From Dasypus novemcinctus (taxonomy: Eukaryota; Chordata; Mammalia; Cingulata; Dasypodidae): a stretch of DNA of 64,000 nucleotides. The position numbers and the translations under genes were made by a program. Positions 12,005 through 24,300 of the stretch are shown here, piece by piece (the first letter of the stretch is position 1; the number at the start of each line of letters is the position of its first letter). The stretch spans positions 54,267,954 to 54,331,953 of the forward strand of contig NC_080695.1 in the NCBI RefSeq assembly GCF_030445035.2, read 5' to 3'. Under the pieces are notes generated by a model. That model searched no databases. It was not told the DNA's origin and saw only the letters and a list, made by a program, of their open reading frames with translations.

Positions 12005-12200
12005 CTGATTCCACACCAGGCTTGACTCAAAAGGTGAATCAACTCCTGGAATCCTGTGACCACCCCAGCCATCAGGTGCCCTGATGCCCTGCTTACAGAA
12101 GAGGAGGCAAGCTCAGAGAGGTAAAGTAACTTGCCCAAGGTGACATAGCTGGTGAGTCGCAGAATGGGGACTGGTGCCCATCATCCACTACCAGAGCACT
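12005..12200 (-). repeat. MIR SINE
   Basis: 'agctcagagaggtaaagtaa', 'cttgcccaaggtgacatagc' and 'agaatggggactgg' in antisense MIR order. Confidence 0.8.
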
Positions 12201-12209
12201 TGCTTTCAC

Positions 12210-12345
12210 CACGAAGCTGGTGTGATGCTCTGAACAACCCCACGAGGCTGGTGTGTTTAGAATCCTACAAATGAGGGGATGGGGGCTCTGAAAAGCTGAA
12301 TGACCTGCCCAAGGTCATACAGCTTGTGTGCAGGAGAACCAGGTG
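12210..12345 (-). repeat. MIR fragment
   Basis: 'caaccccacgaggctggtg' and 'tgcccaaggtcatacagctt'; a second antisense MIR right after the first. Confidence 0.65.
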
Positions 12346-12879
12346 AAGACTTCAGGCTGGCTCTCAGTGCTGGGTTTCCCAGCTCCAGTCCTGGACTACC
12401 TTCTTCGCAGCCTTTGCTACATCAGTGTGTCCCTTGTAGTAGTTATTTCATCTTTTTTTTTTTTTTTAATGTCTTTTTTTCCCTTCTAGTCTCATTCCAA
12501 ACACCTGTGCAATGATTGGGTTGATGTGTGAATTACACATTTTTTCTAATACATTAAAATAGACACTTACCTACTAAAGTGAAGCATGTATACCACATCC
12601 CCTCAGCTGTCTGTCTGTTCAGCCACAAGACACACAATAGTTTCTCTAACCAGACATGAATTCCACTCTAAAGGAGCTTGTAGGTAAATGGGGGAGGATA
12701 AACAGGTCCTGAGATCATGTAGGATGTTGAATCAAGATGGTCAGAGTTGGGGCTTATGGTTGGAGAAAAATGGGGATAGATGTGGAACCAAGTGCAAGGC
12801 CCCAAGCGTTCATGCCAAGGTCATGATCAAGGCTTTAGACCCCTACCAGGATCTGGGTAGATGGAGATGAGAAGTGGAT
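12346..12879. other. Intergenic, no gene seen
   Basis: A T-run at about 12453-12468. No exon. Confidence 0.4.
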
Positions 12880-13390
12880 CAGCTAGCTCTTTGCTTAACA
12901 AATCACCCCAAAATGGAGTGGCTCAAAACAATGACCATTTGTTCTTTTTCACGATCCTGTGGATTGACAAGATAGTTCTTCTGCTGATCTTACCTGGACT
13001 CACTCAGGCAACATGGAGGCTGCCAGGGCCCAGAACTGACACAACAACCTTTCTGCCCTGTTCTATTGGTCGAAGAAAGTCATGTGACCAGCCCAGAGGC
13101 AGGAGTTTGGGGAACAGACTTCACCTCTTGATGGAAGGAGCTGCAAAATACCATGGCAATGCTTTTCAGTGTATCATAAAGAGGTCGTTCTTGAGTTAAC
13201 CCCTGACCCTGGGGTAATGGGAGATTGACCCCAGGCCTGTGGGTATAAGAATCAAATGAGTCCTTGTCAACAATCTTTAGGTGAGACAGGGCCCCATCTG
13301 CAGAGGCTACTATGGAGTTAGTCTTTGTTTTGCTCACTAGATTCAGACCAAGGCTAACGGATTCAAATCCTACAGAGACTGGTAGGCAAC
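12880..13390. repeat. Old LTR-like repeat
   Basis: 'caccccaaaatggagtggct', 'gttctattggtcgaagaaag' and 'cttcacctcttgatggaagg' in the order of an ancient mammalian LTR-like repeat; name not assigned. Confidence 0.45.
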
Positions 13391-14129
13391 ATAATAAATT
13401 AAGAAAGCCATGTATAGCGGGAAGAAAAATCCAGTCATCTTCCCACTATTCTGCTTGTTTTGCCACTTTGGAGAGATAACTAGAGCCCCAGCAGCCAGCT
13501 TGGTCCATGAAGTGAGCCTGAAAACAGAAGCCATGAGCTGTAGATGGCAAGGCAGGAAGATAGAGCCTGAATCCCTGGTGACACCACGGAACTCCATTCT
13601 AACCCTGAAATGATGAATCTCCTTTTTTTTAATAGGTAAGAAAAACAAGCTTTTATCTTTGTTACTCCCATTATTTTGAAACATTTTGTTATAAGGAGGG
13701 ACCCTAATCCTAAATGATTCAATTGCTACAAAAATGGGAAGATGTCATGTTCACGTCCAAATTAATGTTTTCGCTTGAAAACCAAGATCCCATGTGGCAA
13801 GAGTGGGGCTGGAGCTGAAGAGGGACTGCCCCCACATAGATGGGGCATGAGCCCCCCACCGCTAGCTCACACCCTCCTCACCAATCCCACTATCTTCTAT
13901 CCACCCACCTTGCCCACTTACGTTGCCCGCCTGCCCCTGTTGGCATTTGGGTTTGTCGTCCCTGACCCACTTTCTCTGAGCCTCCCATTTCCTCCTTGGC
14001 AAAATGGGACTAAAAACAGAGTCTCACATTTACATGCTGAGTTTGGCTTCGAGACTGGCCACATTTGAGCAACATGGAGGCTCTCAGGAGGTAACTCTTA
14101 GGCACCCTGCAGCTCTAGGCCTTGTTCTT
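13391..14129. other. Intergenic, no gene seen
   Basis: No exon or named repeat. Confidence 0.4.
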
Positions 14130-14235
14130 ATGGAGGGAAGAGGGAGGAAGGGGGTGGGGGGTATGTAGGGACCTCTTTTTTTTTAATGTAATATTAAAAA
14201 AATAAATAAAGACAAAAAAAATTTAAAAAAAACCA
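14130..14235 (+). mobile_element. L1 3' terminus fragment, xenarthran type
   Basis: 'gggggtggggggtatgtagg' then 'gacctcttttttttta' and 'aatgtaatatt' match the last 80 bp of the 6950-7965 element and the inverted 19830-20970 element. Confidence 0.6.
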
Positions 14236-14332
14236 GAGTCTCCTTCTAACGCTTTTTGGGGAAATTAGTTAGTGGATGTAAAGTACTTAGCAAAGTGACA
14301 CGCATCTCAGTAATGAGAACCATCACTATTCT

Positions 14333-14362
14333 TATCATCACCATCACCTTCATCATCATCAT
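14333..14362. repeat. (ATC)n short tandem repeat
   Basis: ATCACC/ATCATC units. Confidence 0.6.
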
Positions 14363-14426
14363 GGGAGGGAATTTGACTTTTTAACTTCATTTCCTCCACC
14401 CCAGAAGTCTCCCTTGTCTGCCTGCT

Positions 14427-14526
14427 CGTTGTGTCTGCTTGTCTTCTTTAGAAGGGTCTGGGAATCGAACTTGAGACCTCCTATGTGGGAGGCCGGCGTC
14501 CCACCGCTTGAGCCACATCCGGTCCC
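14427..14526 (-). mobile_element. DAS-type SINE module
   Basis: 'tctgggaatcgaacttgaga', 'cctcctatgtgggaggc' and 'gcttgagccacatccggtcc'. Reversed, it is a full tRNA-like head with A- and B-box-like segments. Confidence 0.75.
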
Positions 14527-15599
14527 AGGAATTTGACTTTTGTTGGTAAGGATCAAAATCAGAAGGAAAGGCAGGGCAGCGGCTCAGACTCCCGCAGGAG
14601 TTTCTAGGGTGTGATCATGCCTGCAGGCAATTTTCTTTTCAGCTCAGAGACAGAGTTGCCCTGTTCAATTTCTCTCTTTAAAAGCTTTTGCAGGTCACTG
14701 CATCTGTAAAGGGCAGAGCTGCCTTTGATCAATTCAATCAACCCATGGCTTCTCCCTTTCCAGAGGCAAGAGCCACCCCTGCTTCTTCCACCCTGTCCTT
14801 CCCTGGGCTGAGTCCGGGGGCAGGAGCTACGGGGCCCATCGTGGAGGGGTTGGATTCCAGGTTGAGGGAATTGGGGAGGGTGGGTTCTCCTCTGCTGCCT
14901 CATTTCCTAGCGGGGAGCTCCGTGGAGTTGAACCCCAATTGCCCACGATAGTCACTTACTCGGTTACAAACCTTTCTTGGCTGCTCCCCTTCCCTGTTTC
15001 TCTGTCCACACCCAGGGTTTCCCGGGATCAACTCCTTGCTCTCCAGTCCCTGTCTCCGGGTCTGTTTCTCAAAGAGGCTCAGTTAATCAGTCTGAGCGGT
15101 GTGTGTTTCCAGCGAACCCCTCCCCACCTCCACCCTGAGGATCTCAAGCTTCTCTGCCGCGGGGAGGCACAGAGGATGCTGGGAAACTCAGCCTGGGGAT
15201 AACCACAGAGGAGGTGAGACCTTGGGGTGAGGCGGGAGAGGCAGGGGAGGAGAGCCAAGACCACGAGGTGGTGGAGGCAAGGGTCTGGGGCTCCAGCAGG
15301 CAGAGAGAGCCAAGGAGGAAGGCCCACGCGCGGGGTGGTTGAGGTGAATGGGCGAGCGAGACCCCATGCCGCTCACCACCCGCACTCACGGGCCTTGCCC
15401 CGGTGGAATGGAGCTGATGCTCGAGCCCCTGGTGATGAGGTTACTTTGTTACCGATTGTAGCCACCCCACCCAGAATATTCTTACCGAGGGGACCGGAAG
15501 TAGTCAGCCAACAGGCTGCGATATCGTGTGGTTGGGGGTTCAAGCTCGGAATTTAAACTGACCTGGAATCTGCTCCCGGCTTTCTCTAAAGTTTGCCAA
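14527..15599. other. Intergenic, GC-moderate
   Basis: Several overlapping short ORFs on both strands, none with a recognisable domain or splice structure. Confidence 0.4.
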
Positions 15600-16520
15600 A
15601 AACTCCTGTAACTTCCAACAATGGCTTCTGACGCCAACCTCAGACACCACGGCGACTCCTCGATTCACTTCTGACCCCAGCTCCCTGGAGCTGGGCTGGA
15701 CCCCACAGGTTAAGGTTCTCTATGGGATTGTCCTTCAGGCACCAGTTCAGGGGTGCAGGGCGCCCACATTTCTGACCAACTGGCTACAAATTGGGGGATG
15801 CTCATCATCCCCTCAGTTTCGCTAATTCTCTAGAATGACCGAGAACTCACTGAAACTGCTAGACTCACGATGATAGGTTTATTATAGTAAAAGGATACAA
15901 ATAAGAAGAAGCCAAAAGAAGAGAGGCAGCCTGCGAGGTCGGGGTTGGGGAGGGGGGGCGGGCTCAGATGCCAGCTTCCGCACCCGCTCTCCGTGGAGAC
16001 GGGACATGGCACAGCACAGCAATGTATTTTCTCAGTCGTGGAAGCTCATCGTGGCTTTGAGTGTCCTGGGTTTCTATGGGGCCTCATTATGTGGCGTGAT
16101 GGAGGGAATCAGTGTCCACCCAGAGGTCAGGGGGGTGGGAAGACAGGACTGGCTCAAAGCCCCAGCCCCCCAGCCACCTGGCTGGTCTTTCTAGTGCGGC
16201 CAGTCCCCACCCTAAGGCTGCAGGTGTGGCTGACCCCACCCTGTACCTGCCAGGTGTGGTCCTGGGCCCACCATGAAGTAAAGGCAGTCCTAACGAGCAC
16301 ACTCGAGCCAGGGGTTGCTTTCCCAGTTCCTAAGGACAAAGGCCAGCCAAGTGTGTCATTCCACCACCTTTCCTGTTCCCAGACCATGGGAACTTCAGCA
16401 GGTGGCTTAACCGCTCTCATCCAGTGGGATATTCTAGCAACATCGCAGTCAACCTCGGGCAGTGGGCAGGTATGTCTTTAGGGTACATCCCTGGGGCCTC
16501 TCCGTGCTACGTTGTAAGGT
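15600..16520 (-). mobile_element. ERV-type LTR, antisense (family not named)
   Basis: 'tctagaatgaccgagaactc', 'gataggtttattatagtaaa', 'ggatacaaataagaagaagc' and 'cgtggaagctcatcgtgg' follow the order of a widespread mammalian ERV LTR in reverse. 'tttattatag' reversed would be the polyadenylation region. Outer limits are approximate. Confidence 0.5.
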
Positions 16521-16575
16521 ACAAGCAACTTCCCTTTATTGGTGAGGCCCACCAGTGATTAAAGCTATACTCGCA

Positions 16576-16961
16576 GGGAAGCGGATGTGGCTCATGGGAT
16601 TGGGCTTCCATCTACCATATGGGAGGACCCGGGTTGGATCCCTGAGGCCCCCTGGGGAAGGCGTGCCAGCCTGCTCGATGAGCCAGGCCTCCACGGCAAG
16701 TGACAGAGCAAGATGATGATGAAAAAAAAAAAAAAAAAAGATGCAGGGGAGAGTCAAGGCGAGACGAGACAGAAACCAGGAACTGAGGTGGCACAGGCAA
16801 CAGGGTACCTCTCTCGCACATTGGCGGTCCCTAGGATCAAATCCTGGGAAGCCTAGAGGAGAAAGTGAGAAGACAGAAAAAGAAACAGACACAGAAGATC
16901 ACACAGCAAATGGACACAGCAAAACAGCAGGGCGGGGTGGTGGAGGGGAGAAAAATAAGTC
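16576..16961 (+). mobile_element. Composite DAS-type SINE with target-site duplication
   Basis: Two modules joined by an A-run (about 16722-16739). The first begins 'gggaagcggatgtggctcat' with a 'cccgggttggatccc' B-box-like segment; the second has 'ggtccctaggatcaaatcct' and ends in 'gacacagcaaaacagcag'. Flanking ATACTCGCA (16567-16575) and ATACTCTCA (16962-16970) match 8 of 9 bases. Confidence 0.8.
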
Positions 16962-17111
16962 ATACTCTCAAAGCAGTGTGCGATCTGTTGCACCTGTACA
17001 GCCTTGGCAAACGCAAGTGCGATCACAATTCGTGGATTCTTTCACTTGCTTCCCCCTGCTGCCCTGACTTACGATGTCTATTGATGGTCTTTCCATAGCA
17101 ACCCATCTGGA

Positions 17112-17690
17112 TACACCTTTTTTTTTTTTTAACCATTTTACCGAATTATAGCATAAGTATAGAAAAGTGCACATATCGTTAAGTTTTTAGCAGGATGAAT
17201 TCTCGCGATCGCCTGTGTGGTGGCCACTTAGATCAATAAACAGAACGTTGCCCTCATCCCAGAGTTCCCCTCCCCCCACCCCACGACAAAGGGTTGACAC
17301 TATTCTGACTTCTAACATCACAGATGGAATGCCTGGCTTTGGACTTCATATAAATGGGTTGATGTTGATATACTCTGTGTACCTTTTGTGTGTGTGTGTG
17401 CCTGGCTTCACTCACTCAATAGTATGCTTCTGAGAGGTATCTATGTCAAGGCATGTGGCAATAGTTTGCTCGCTCTCTTTAACGTATATATGTAGAGGAT
17501 GCCTTTGTGTGAGATAGGCCGCAATTCATCCAGGCTACTGTTGATGGGTAGTTGCGTAATTTCAAGGTGGGGGATGTAACGAAAAGAGCTGCCGTGAGCA
17601 TTCCTGTACTTGTCTTTTTGGTGCATAAATATACAGTTTTCTGTTGGGTATTTATCTGGGAGTAAAATAGCTAGATCAGAGGTCCTCAGC
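17112..17690 (-). mobile_element. L1 3' end fragment, antisense
   Basis: 'ggcttcactcactcaatagt', 'attcatccaggctactgttg', 'gtgagcattcctgtacttg' and 'gggtatttatctgggagtaa' are the reversed landmarks of an ancient L1 3' region. A short GT run lies at 17384-17400. Confidence 0.6.
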
Positions 17691-19494
17691 TGTTGGCGAT
17701 TTGACCTCCCAGGAGACATTTTGGGCAGCCTCCCCCGCAACAAAAAATCATCCAGCCCCAAATGTCAACAGAGCAGAGACTGAGAAAGCACCGTGGAGGC
17801 AGATATTCAGCCAAACCCTTCTCCAAAGTGGTTGTGTCCTCCTTCTTTGCTAATGCTTGCGTCTTTTCCACCTTGCAGCTAATCGTTTTACCAGTTGCCG
17901 TTGGTTCCTCTAGAGTGGCTCCAGTCTTTGGGCTGTGATATCATGTTACAGGGAACGTGGAGAGGGGCGGGGCGGTCCTCGCTGGGTTCATTCCCTGCGC
18001 TTGGCAGAAGAGACACTGCACTAGGCTAGGAAGGAAAAGAAGGTTTATTCACCGCCGAGACCAGAGATCTACAATCTCAAATCAGCCTCCCTGTTAAGGG
18101 TTTTCCTCACAGCTTTCATACCCTTGAAACAAAGAAAGTTAATCATTAGGGTGGCATTTCTATGAAGGCTTTCTTAGTTAATCCTAAAACATGCATGGTA
18201 CCTGGGGTCGGGTAACCTTGGGGAGATAAGGATGGGGGTGGTAGGGATGTGAAGGGACCCATAAGCATGGATTTGAGTAAAGATAATGAGTGAGGAAGTA
18301 CATAGTTAGACATTTTTGGCCGAGCTAAATCAGGTTAATGTTAAATCCTTAGCACTGTGTGCCTCCTGACATGTGAGCAAGAATTGTATTGAAATTTTCT
18401 AACATTATAAGGTACAGTACAATGCCTTAATATTTGAGCTCAACTGGGCTTTTTTAATACTACATAAGCCCTTGTAACAGTCTATGTAGAGAAGATGTCA
18501 TATTTGGAAATAAGCATATCCACACTCTTTCATACCGTTACTCTTTTTTTTTTTGGAGACCCCAATGAGGACATGAATGAAATTTAATTTAAATGTAAAT
18601 TTCCTTCTCCCCCTGCATGTTTGACATCCAACTGGCTTACAGAAATAGCTCCTGTCATCTTGGCTTCTGCTACTGGTACACATCTTGTGTCTATGGACAC
18701 ATGATCTGGAAAGATAAACAGGAAATCCCTCCTGGCTTGGGAAAATAGGGCAGGCCTCTGTCCGTCTGGGAGCTGGGATTCAAAAAACCCTAGGGTCAGC
18801 GAGGGTGGGGCCCAGAAGACCTAAACTTGACCCCCCTCTCTGCCTGGAAACAGGACAGAAGAGCTCTGGAAAGGATTTACTACTTCTTTTTCTAATGCTT
18901 CATATGAATTAATTCCACTTTGAAATTAATCTCTGGCATCTCATTGCCTTTTATCTTTCAAGATTCCAGTAACAAGTAATGCTCTGATTTCAAATGCACT
19001 CCTTTGAACTTTAACTATACAAAATATATTGATCATTTGTACCTCCTCTCTTTTTCAAGCTGCTGCCTTCACAATTTTGTTTGTTTAAAGTTAACTCTAA
19101 ATGTTAACGTGGAAAATAAAGTCAATAGAACAGAAATTTTAAAAATAAACATCACATAAAGGAAAACCAAACTCTGAGTGATACAGTTAAAACAATTAAA
19201 TTTCATTCTATGCTTCCTGGCAGCCAAAGCAAAAAAGGGAAACCAACAAGTCACATAATTTCTTGTTTTCTGATCAAAGGAAAACTGCACATCTTTAGGT
19301 GACATCATTACGTTCCTATGTTTTGAAAGGAAGAGATTGTGAAAATTTTAAAACAAATCCAGAAGGCGCTATCTACGCTGAGAGTAGATTTACAATTATT
19401 CTTCCATTTGTGTCTTCATCTCTGTTCCTCTTGCTTTCCCTGGATGGAGTGGAGGTGTGGTGGAGGTGTCATCTTAAACGATGATTGTGGCCCT
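17691..19494. other. Intergenic
   Basis: 17690-17795 looks like the end of an old DNA transposon ('aaatcatccagccccaaatg'). 18010-18420 has a reversed AATAAA-like signal and could be an unassigned LTR. The rest is AT-rich with no exon. Confidence 0.35.
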
Positions 19495-19745
19495 TGGTTG
19501 ACCACTTACTAAGTGCCAGGCACCTGCCTAAGAGCTTTACACACAGAATCGTGTTGAGCTCCTCCCACCACCTTGAGAAACCGCCTGTTATTTACCCCAT
19601 TTTGTAGCTTAAGGAACTGAGGCTTAGAGAGGTTGGATAATGAGCCCCAGGCAGACAGGGCACCGTTTATTGTCCTCTGGGAAGTGAAATAACTTTTCAA
19701 GGTCACATAGCAGGTAGTACCAGAGCGGAGATTCAAACGAGAGGA
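19495..19745 (-). repeat. MIR SINE
   Basis: 'cacttactaagtgccaggca', 'taccccattttgtagcttaa', 'ggaactgaggcttagagagg' and 'gaagtgaaataacttttcaa' with a small internal duplication. Confidence 0.8.
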
Positions 19746-19809
19746 ATCGCGAGAATCTGGAGACTTGAATCATCTTTAGCATCTACTAAGTGCCAGTCAC
19801 ATCTTAGGG

Positions 19810-20970
19810 CATTCTTTTTTCTCTCTCTCTCTCTCTTTTTTTATTTTACTTTTTTAAATTGATTTTGTAAAAATATTACATTAAAAAAACAATATGAGGT
19901 CCCATTCAACCCTACCACCCCCACCCCACCACTCCCCCTCCAGTAACACTCCCATCATCATGACACACCCATTGCATTTGGTAAGTACATCTCTGGGCAC
20001 CTCTGCACCTCATGGTCAATGGTCCATATCATGGCCCATACTCTCCCACATTCCATCCAGTGGGCCCTGGGAGGATTTACAATGTCCGGTGATTGCCCCT
20101 GAAGCACCATCCAGGGCAACTCTAAGTCCCAAAGGCGCCTCCACATCTCATCTCTTCCTGCCATTCCCCATACCCATATCAGCCACCATGTCCACTTTTC
20201 CCACTCCACTCCAATGCCACCTTTTCTCTGTGGACCTTGGACTGGTTATGTCCGTGGCATCTCTATGTCAAGAGGAGGCTCAGATTCCACATGGATACTG
20301 GATGCAATCCTCCTGCTTTCAGTTGTAGGCACTCTAGGCTCCATGGTGTGGTGGTTGTCCTTCAACTCCATCTTAGCTGAGTGAGGTGAGTCCAATAAAC
20401 CAGAGTGTAGGAGCTGAAGTCTGTTGAGGCTCAGGGCCTGGCTATCATATTGTCAGTCCAGAGATTCAAATCCCCTAAATATATCTTAAACCCCAACACC
20501 AACTACAATTCCAGTAAAGTAGCATGAAAGTCTAGTGAAAAGAGATTCCATCTGAATCCAGTTTCATCACGCAGAAACACCAGCTCCAAAGAAGGGCCAT
20601 CTGACATGGCAGTGAACCCCATCTGCCATGACCATAGAACCTGTGGGTCTCTTTAGCCCTCAAAAGAACCAATACCTTGGGTTGTATCTACTTCATCTGT
20701 CTCTTAGACTCTGCTCAGTTGTGCATAAGGGCAATCCTTCTGACAGCCTCCAGAGTCTTTTTTAGAGACTCGTAGCCATGTAAACTGATTTCTCCTTTCC
20801 TTTTCCCCCTTACATTAGGTCAAACAGCATTTTAAAGTCATGTTATTATATGTAGACAGGGATATTCTGCTAGATCCGCATTGAACCTTCAATTCAAGGT
20901 AATTTTCCAGTTGCATCATCAGTTGGTACTTGATAGTGATGTCTTTCGTGAGGACATGTAGATTATCTAA
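19810..20970 (-). mobile_element. L1 3' UTR, xenarthran type (younger copy)
   Basis: The reverse complement aligns with 6950-7965 from 'gatttgaatctctggactg' through 'gagtgcctacaactg' to the G-rich block and T/A tail at the + strand left end (19819-19890). It looks better preserved than the plus-strand copy. The open frame on the + strand over 19894-20328 is a by-product of the C-rich 3' UTR. Confidence 0.7.
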
Positions 20971-20971
20971 G

Positions 20972-21070
20972 AAAGTGGCTAACAAAAATAAATAAATAAA
21001 TAAAAATTTTAAAACGGGAGGAAGGGAAAAAAAATTAAAATGAAAGAAAAACAAAGAGAGAGTGGCTAGC
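20972..21070. repeat. A-rich insert between short direct repeats
   Basis: AAAGTGGCTAAC (20972-20983) and AGAGTGGCTAGC (21059-21070) flank an A-rich stretch with AAAT units, as if a tail-like sequence had been inserted. Confidence 0.3.
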
Positions 21071-21079
21071 AGACCTGGG

Positions 21080-21215
21080 CTTCAGTTCTGTCCCTTGATA
21101 GCCATATGACCCTGGCAATCACTTAAGGCCTCTGAGCCCCCGTTTCCTCATCTGCAATACGGGTAGATAACTGCCCCGACGTCAGAGGGTGTTGTGAGCA
21201 TTAAACTCAGCGGGC
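21080..21215 (+). repeat. MIR SINE
   Basis: 'agccatatgaccctggcaat', 'cacttaaggcctctgag', 'tttcctcatctgcaatacgg' and 'tgttgtgagcattaaa' in sense order. Confidence 0.8.
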
Positions 21216-21529
21216 TGAGCCCAGGGTCAAGGTCCTGGAAGAGGCAGGCACCCCCTTCCTGTGGCCGGATGGCAGCCGGGCTCCGCCTCCCTGCCGTCCC
21301 CAAGCCTTTCTTCTCCCAGCCCTGCACTCTCCTAGCTCTTGGATTGCCCTGGGGGTACGGATGGGAGGCTGAGGGGAAACCACCAAGTCAAGGGCTTAAG
21401 TTTAATAAACAGGCTCCCTTTGAAATGGCCGGAAGGCACAGCTAATGAGCTGTCTGCAGTGGCTTGCAGAGCAAGCTTCCCGGTAATACCTCACGCGTTT
21501 ATTGATATTACATTTCCCTGTTTGCAAAC

Positions 21530-21745
21530 CCCTTTTGGTACATGCCCTTATCTGCCCACTGACTATCTCACTTCACTCCTCTGACAGTTCTGTGAACCGG
21601 CAGGGATTCTCACCCCCATTTTATAGATGAAGAAAAGGCGGTTCAGAGGGGTTAAGTGACTTTCCCAAGGTAAATCAGCAGGGTAGATACTGGAACCCTG
21701 TCTTCTGGCTCCAAGTTCAGTGCCTTCTCCCCAGCATCCTGCTGT
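21530..21745 (-). repeat. MIR SINE
   Basis: 'cccccattttatagatgaag', 'ggttaagtgactttcccaag' and 'ctggaaccctgtcttctgg' in antisense order. Confidence 0.8.
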
Positions 21746-21952
21746 AGGCCCGCAGTTAATAAAATCTTTTCCGGAAATGGTTAAGAGCCAAAGCCAGGGA
21801 AAAACACATTTTGAGTTGGCCAAGAGGCATTTGAAAAACAACACAGGTTGAGTTCCTGGCTTTTCTGGTGTGTCTGCTTGTCCCTCATCCCGAGTTTCCT
21901 TGCGTTTCTCTGACTGCCTTCACCCTCCCACCTGGAAGCAAAGCAGCACACG

Positions 21953-22005
21953 GGTTCATTCATTCATTCATTCATTTATTCATTCATTCATTCATTTACT
22001 TATTC
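21953..22005. repeat. (TTCA)n microsatellite
   Basis: About a dozen near-perfect ATTC units, possibly grown from the tail of an L2 element. Confidence 0.85.
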
Positions 22006-22179
22006 CCACTCTCATCCTCTAACACACATTTGGTTTCTGGCAGGTCTTTGGCCCACCCAGCTGGACTTCCCTGAACACACACTAAAATTGCAACCTGTCT
22101 TCCCCTTGCCCCATACTCCCCAGTTCCCTCCTCTGCTTTATTTTCCTCTGTTGCAAAACCCATATATATTGCTTATTAT

Positions 22180-22290
22180 GTGATCATCACGAGGGCAGAG
22201 AGTTTTGGTTTTGGTTTTGTCTATTTTGTTCATTGCTTCATCTGCAGGGTTTAGAAAAGGGCCTTGCTCACAGTAGCTGCTCCATGAGTG
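22180..22290 (+). repeat. L2 LINE 3' end
   Basis: 'catcacgagggcagagagtt', 'tctattttgttcattgcttc' and 'ttgctcacagtagctgctcc' match the sense L2 terminus. Confidence 0.55.
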
Positions 22291-22706
22291 GATCCTGAGT
22301 CAGTGAGGTCACTCGTCCACCCAACAAACAGTACTTGAGTGATGGCAGTGCCAGGGGCTGGGTCAGGGCTGGGGTATACCTGGAGACCCAAGTGTCTATT
22401 TCTCCTATGGACCGAGCTGTAGGAGGTGCCAGGGACCCCATCCTGGCCAGCCTTGGGAATTCACTCCATGCCCTGCCTGGGCGTGGCCTGCAGGGGATGC
22501 TCAGTCCATGTTTGAATGCCTGCTGTTGGGAGAAGGGACCTGACATGTTCTGTGACTCCCTGGCCTGGGTGCACGACATGGCAGGTAATGTGTTACATCG
22601 TAATGAACTACCGACGTTTGCAAACATAGGAATAGAAGAAGATGCCTTCTCCTTGACTGGATTCGACTCTACCCTCCCAAGTGTGAGAGAGGAGGCGAGA
22701 TGATGC

Positions 22707-22787
22707 TCTTCCTTCCTTCCCTCTATTTCCTTCCTTCCCTGTACTTCCTTCCCTCCCTCCCTCCCTCCTTTCCTTCCTTCCTTTCTG
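22707..22787. repeat. (CTTC)n/(CCCT)n simple repeat
   Basis: Pyrimidine-only tetranucleotide tract interrupted by TATTT and TGTA. Confidence 0.9.
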
Positions 22788-22974
22788 TAACTCATTTAAT
22801 CACTCATTCATATAAGATGCCTCACAGTTATAATTACTTAATAATGCAAGTGAAATGTGCGATAATGCTTTTTGTATTAGTAATAACACAAAAGTCTGCA
22901 CATCTGTGTAGCATCATTTTAAATAATAAATAAGGTTTGTTTATGCTTATTTTTCAATGATGCGCCTGGGTGGC

Positions 22975-23165
22975 GTTGTCAGAGTTAGTGAATAAAAATA
23001 CAGAGCACCCAGTTAAATTTGAATTTCAGATAAACCATGAATACTTTTTTTTTTTAAGTATAAATAAAGCCCATCCAATATTTGGAACATACAAACACCA
23101 AAAATAGTCATTTTCCTGCAATTCAGTTTTCACTGGGTAACTTGTATCTTTTTGGCCACTCTACA
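22975..23165. repeat. Ancient DNA-transposon-like repeat
   Basis: 'agagcacccagttaaatttg' followed by 'aatttcagataaaccatgaa' is a well-known mammalian MER-type sequence; I cannot name the subfamily. Confidence 0.45.
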
Positions 23166-23217
23166 GACAGGCTCACCTCACTTACGTTAACTATGAAGTA
23201 GAAGCCTGGAAAACATT

Positions 23218-23720
23218 ATTTTTTTAACTTTTTATTTTGAAGTAATTTAGGTTTACAGAAAAGTTGCAAGATTATATAGAGCGTTCCAAATATGCTTCAT
23301 GCAGCTTTCCCTAATGTTAACATCATGTAAAATCATACACATTTTTCAAAACTAAGAAGTGAACATTATTGGTACAATACTATTACTTTATTTGCATTCT
23401 ACCAGCTTTGCCCTGGATGCCTATTTTCTGTTTCAATACTCAATCCAATACACCACGTTGCATTTAATAGCTGTGATTTTCTTTTAAAGTTCAATATTTT
23501 AAAAAGTGAGATTGAGTATGTTTATTTGCCTCTCCTTATAAATGGTCAACTGAGATTTTTTTTTTTTAAATGACTCATTGTCTGTTTTCACAGACAGGTA
23601 AAACATTTTATGATAACTACAGCAAAAACAAGAATACCGTCCGTGGCAGTGTTTGCTTTACTTTCTAACGTATTCTGGTTTTGCTAAACTCTGGGTGTGC
23701 TGATGGAAGTGCATTGCACG
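23218..23720 (-). mobile_element. L1 3' end fragment, antisense
   Basis: 'ttattttgaagtaatttagg', 'tttacagaaaagttgcaaga' and 'taccagctttgccctggatg'. A second copy of the same segment lies at 56228-56430. Confidence 0.65.
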
Positions 23721-23799
23721 TGCGAATGCCTTTTCTCATCTCTTGTATTTATTGAGCAATTACTGTGTGTCATGCATTGTGTTGCTGTTACTGTTCCCA

Positions 23800-23910
23800 T
23801 CACATCATGAGCCCTGGGAGGGCAAAGACTATGTTTTACTCATTATTCTAACCCCAGGGCAGTGCTCAGCATTCAGTATGTCTCTGCAAACATTTACCAA
23901 ATAAAAGAAG
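23800..23910 (+). repeat. L2 LINE 3' end
   Basis: 'atgagccctgggagggcaaa', 'gactatgttttactcatt' and 'cccagggcagtgctcagc'. Confidence 0.6.
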
Positions 23911-24004
23911 TATGCAATTATTATCCCCAGTTCCATCCTCTCCCGTTTAAGGGATTTGAAAGTTGAGATTTTGAGTATGTCAGGTTAAGCTAAGTCCTGC
24001 TGTT

Positions 24005-24300
24005 GTAATAGATGAGTCCCTGAATCTCGGCAGCTTAAGACAAAACAGAAAGAAACACGAGTTTATTGCTCCTATTTGCTGCATGTCCAAGTGCAGGAGG
24101 GGTTGGGGCTCTGCTCACACAGGCACTTGGAGACTCGCGCTGACAGATGCTCACAGCTCTGCATACATGGTCCCCCAAGCAGGGTAAGAGAGAACCACAG
24201 GCTGCACCCTGGTTCTTAAACGCATTGGTCACTTCTGCTCACATGGCCCTGCTCACTGCAAGGGGGCTGGGAAACGGGGTCTCCCTCTGACCCAAAGAAG
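24005..24300. repeat. Old LTR-like repeat
   Basis: 'ctcggcagcttaagacaaaa' and 'gagtttattgctcctatttg' with a 'gcacttctgctcacatgg'-like end; low-confidence relative of the 12880 element. Confidence 0.3.

Noticed and set aside
22707-22787. Possible CRISPR-like or satellite array
   Set aside because: Simple (CTTC)n microsatellite without spacers.
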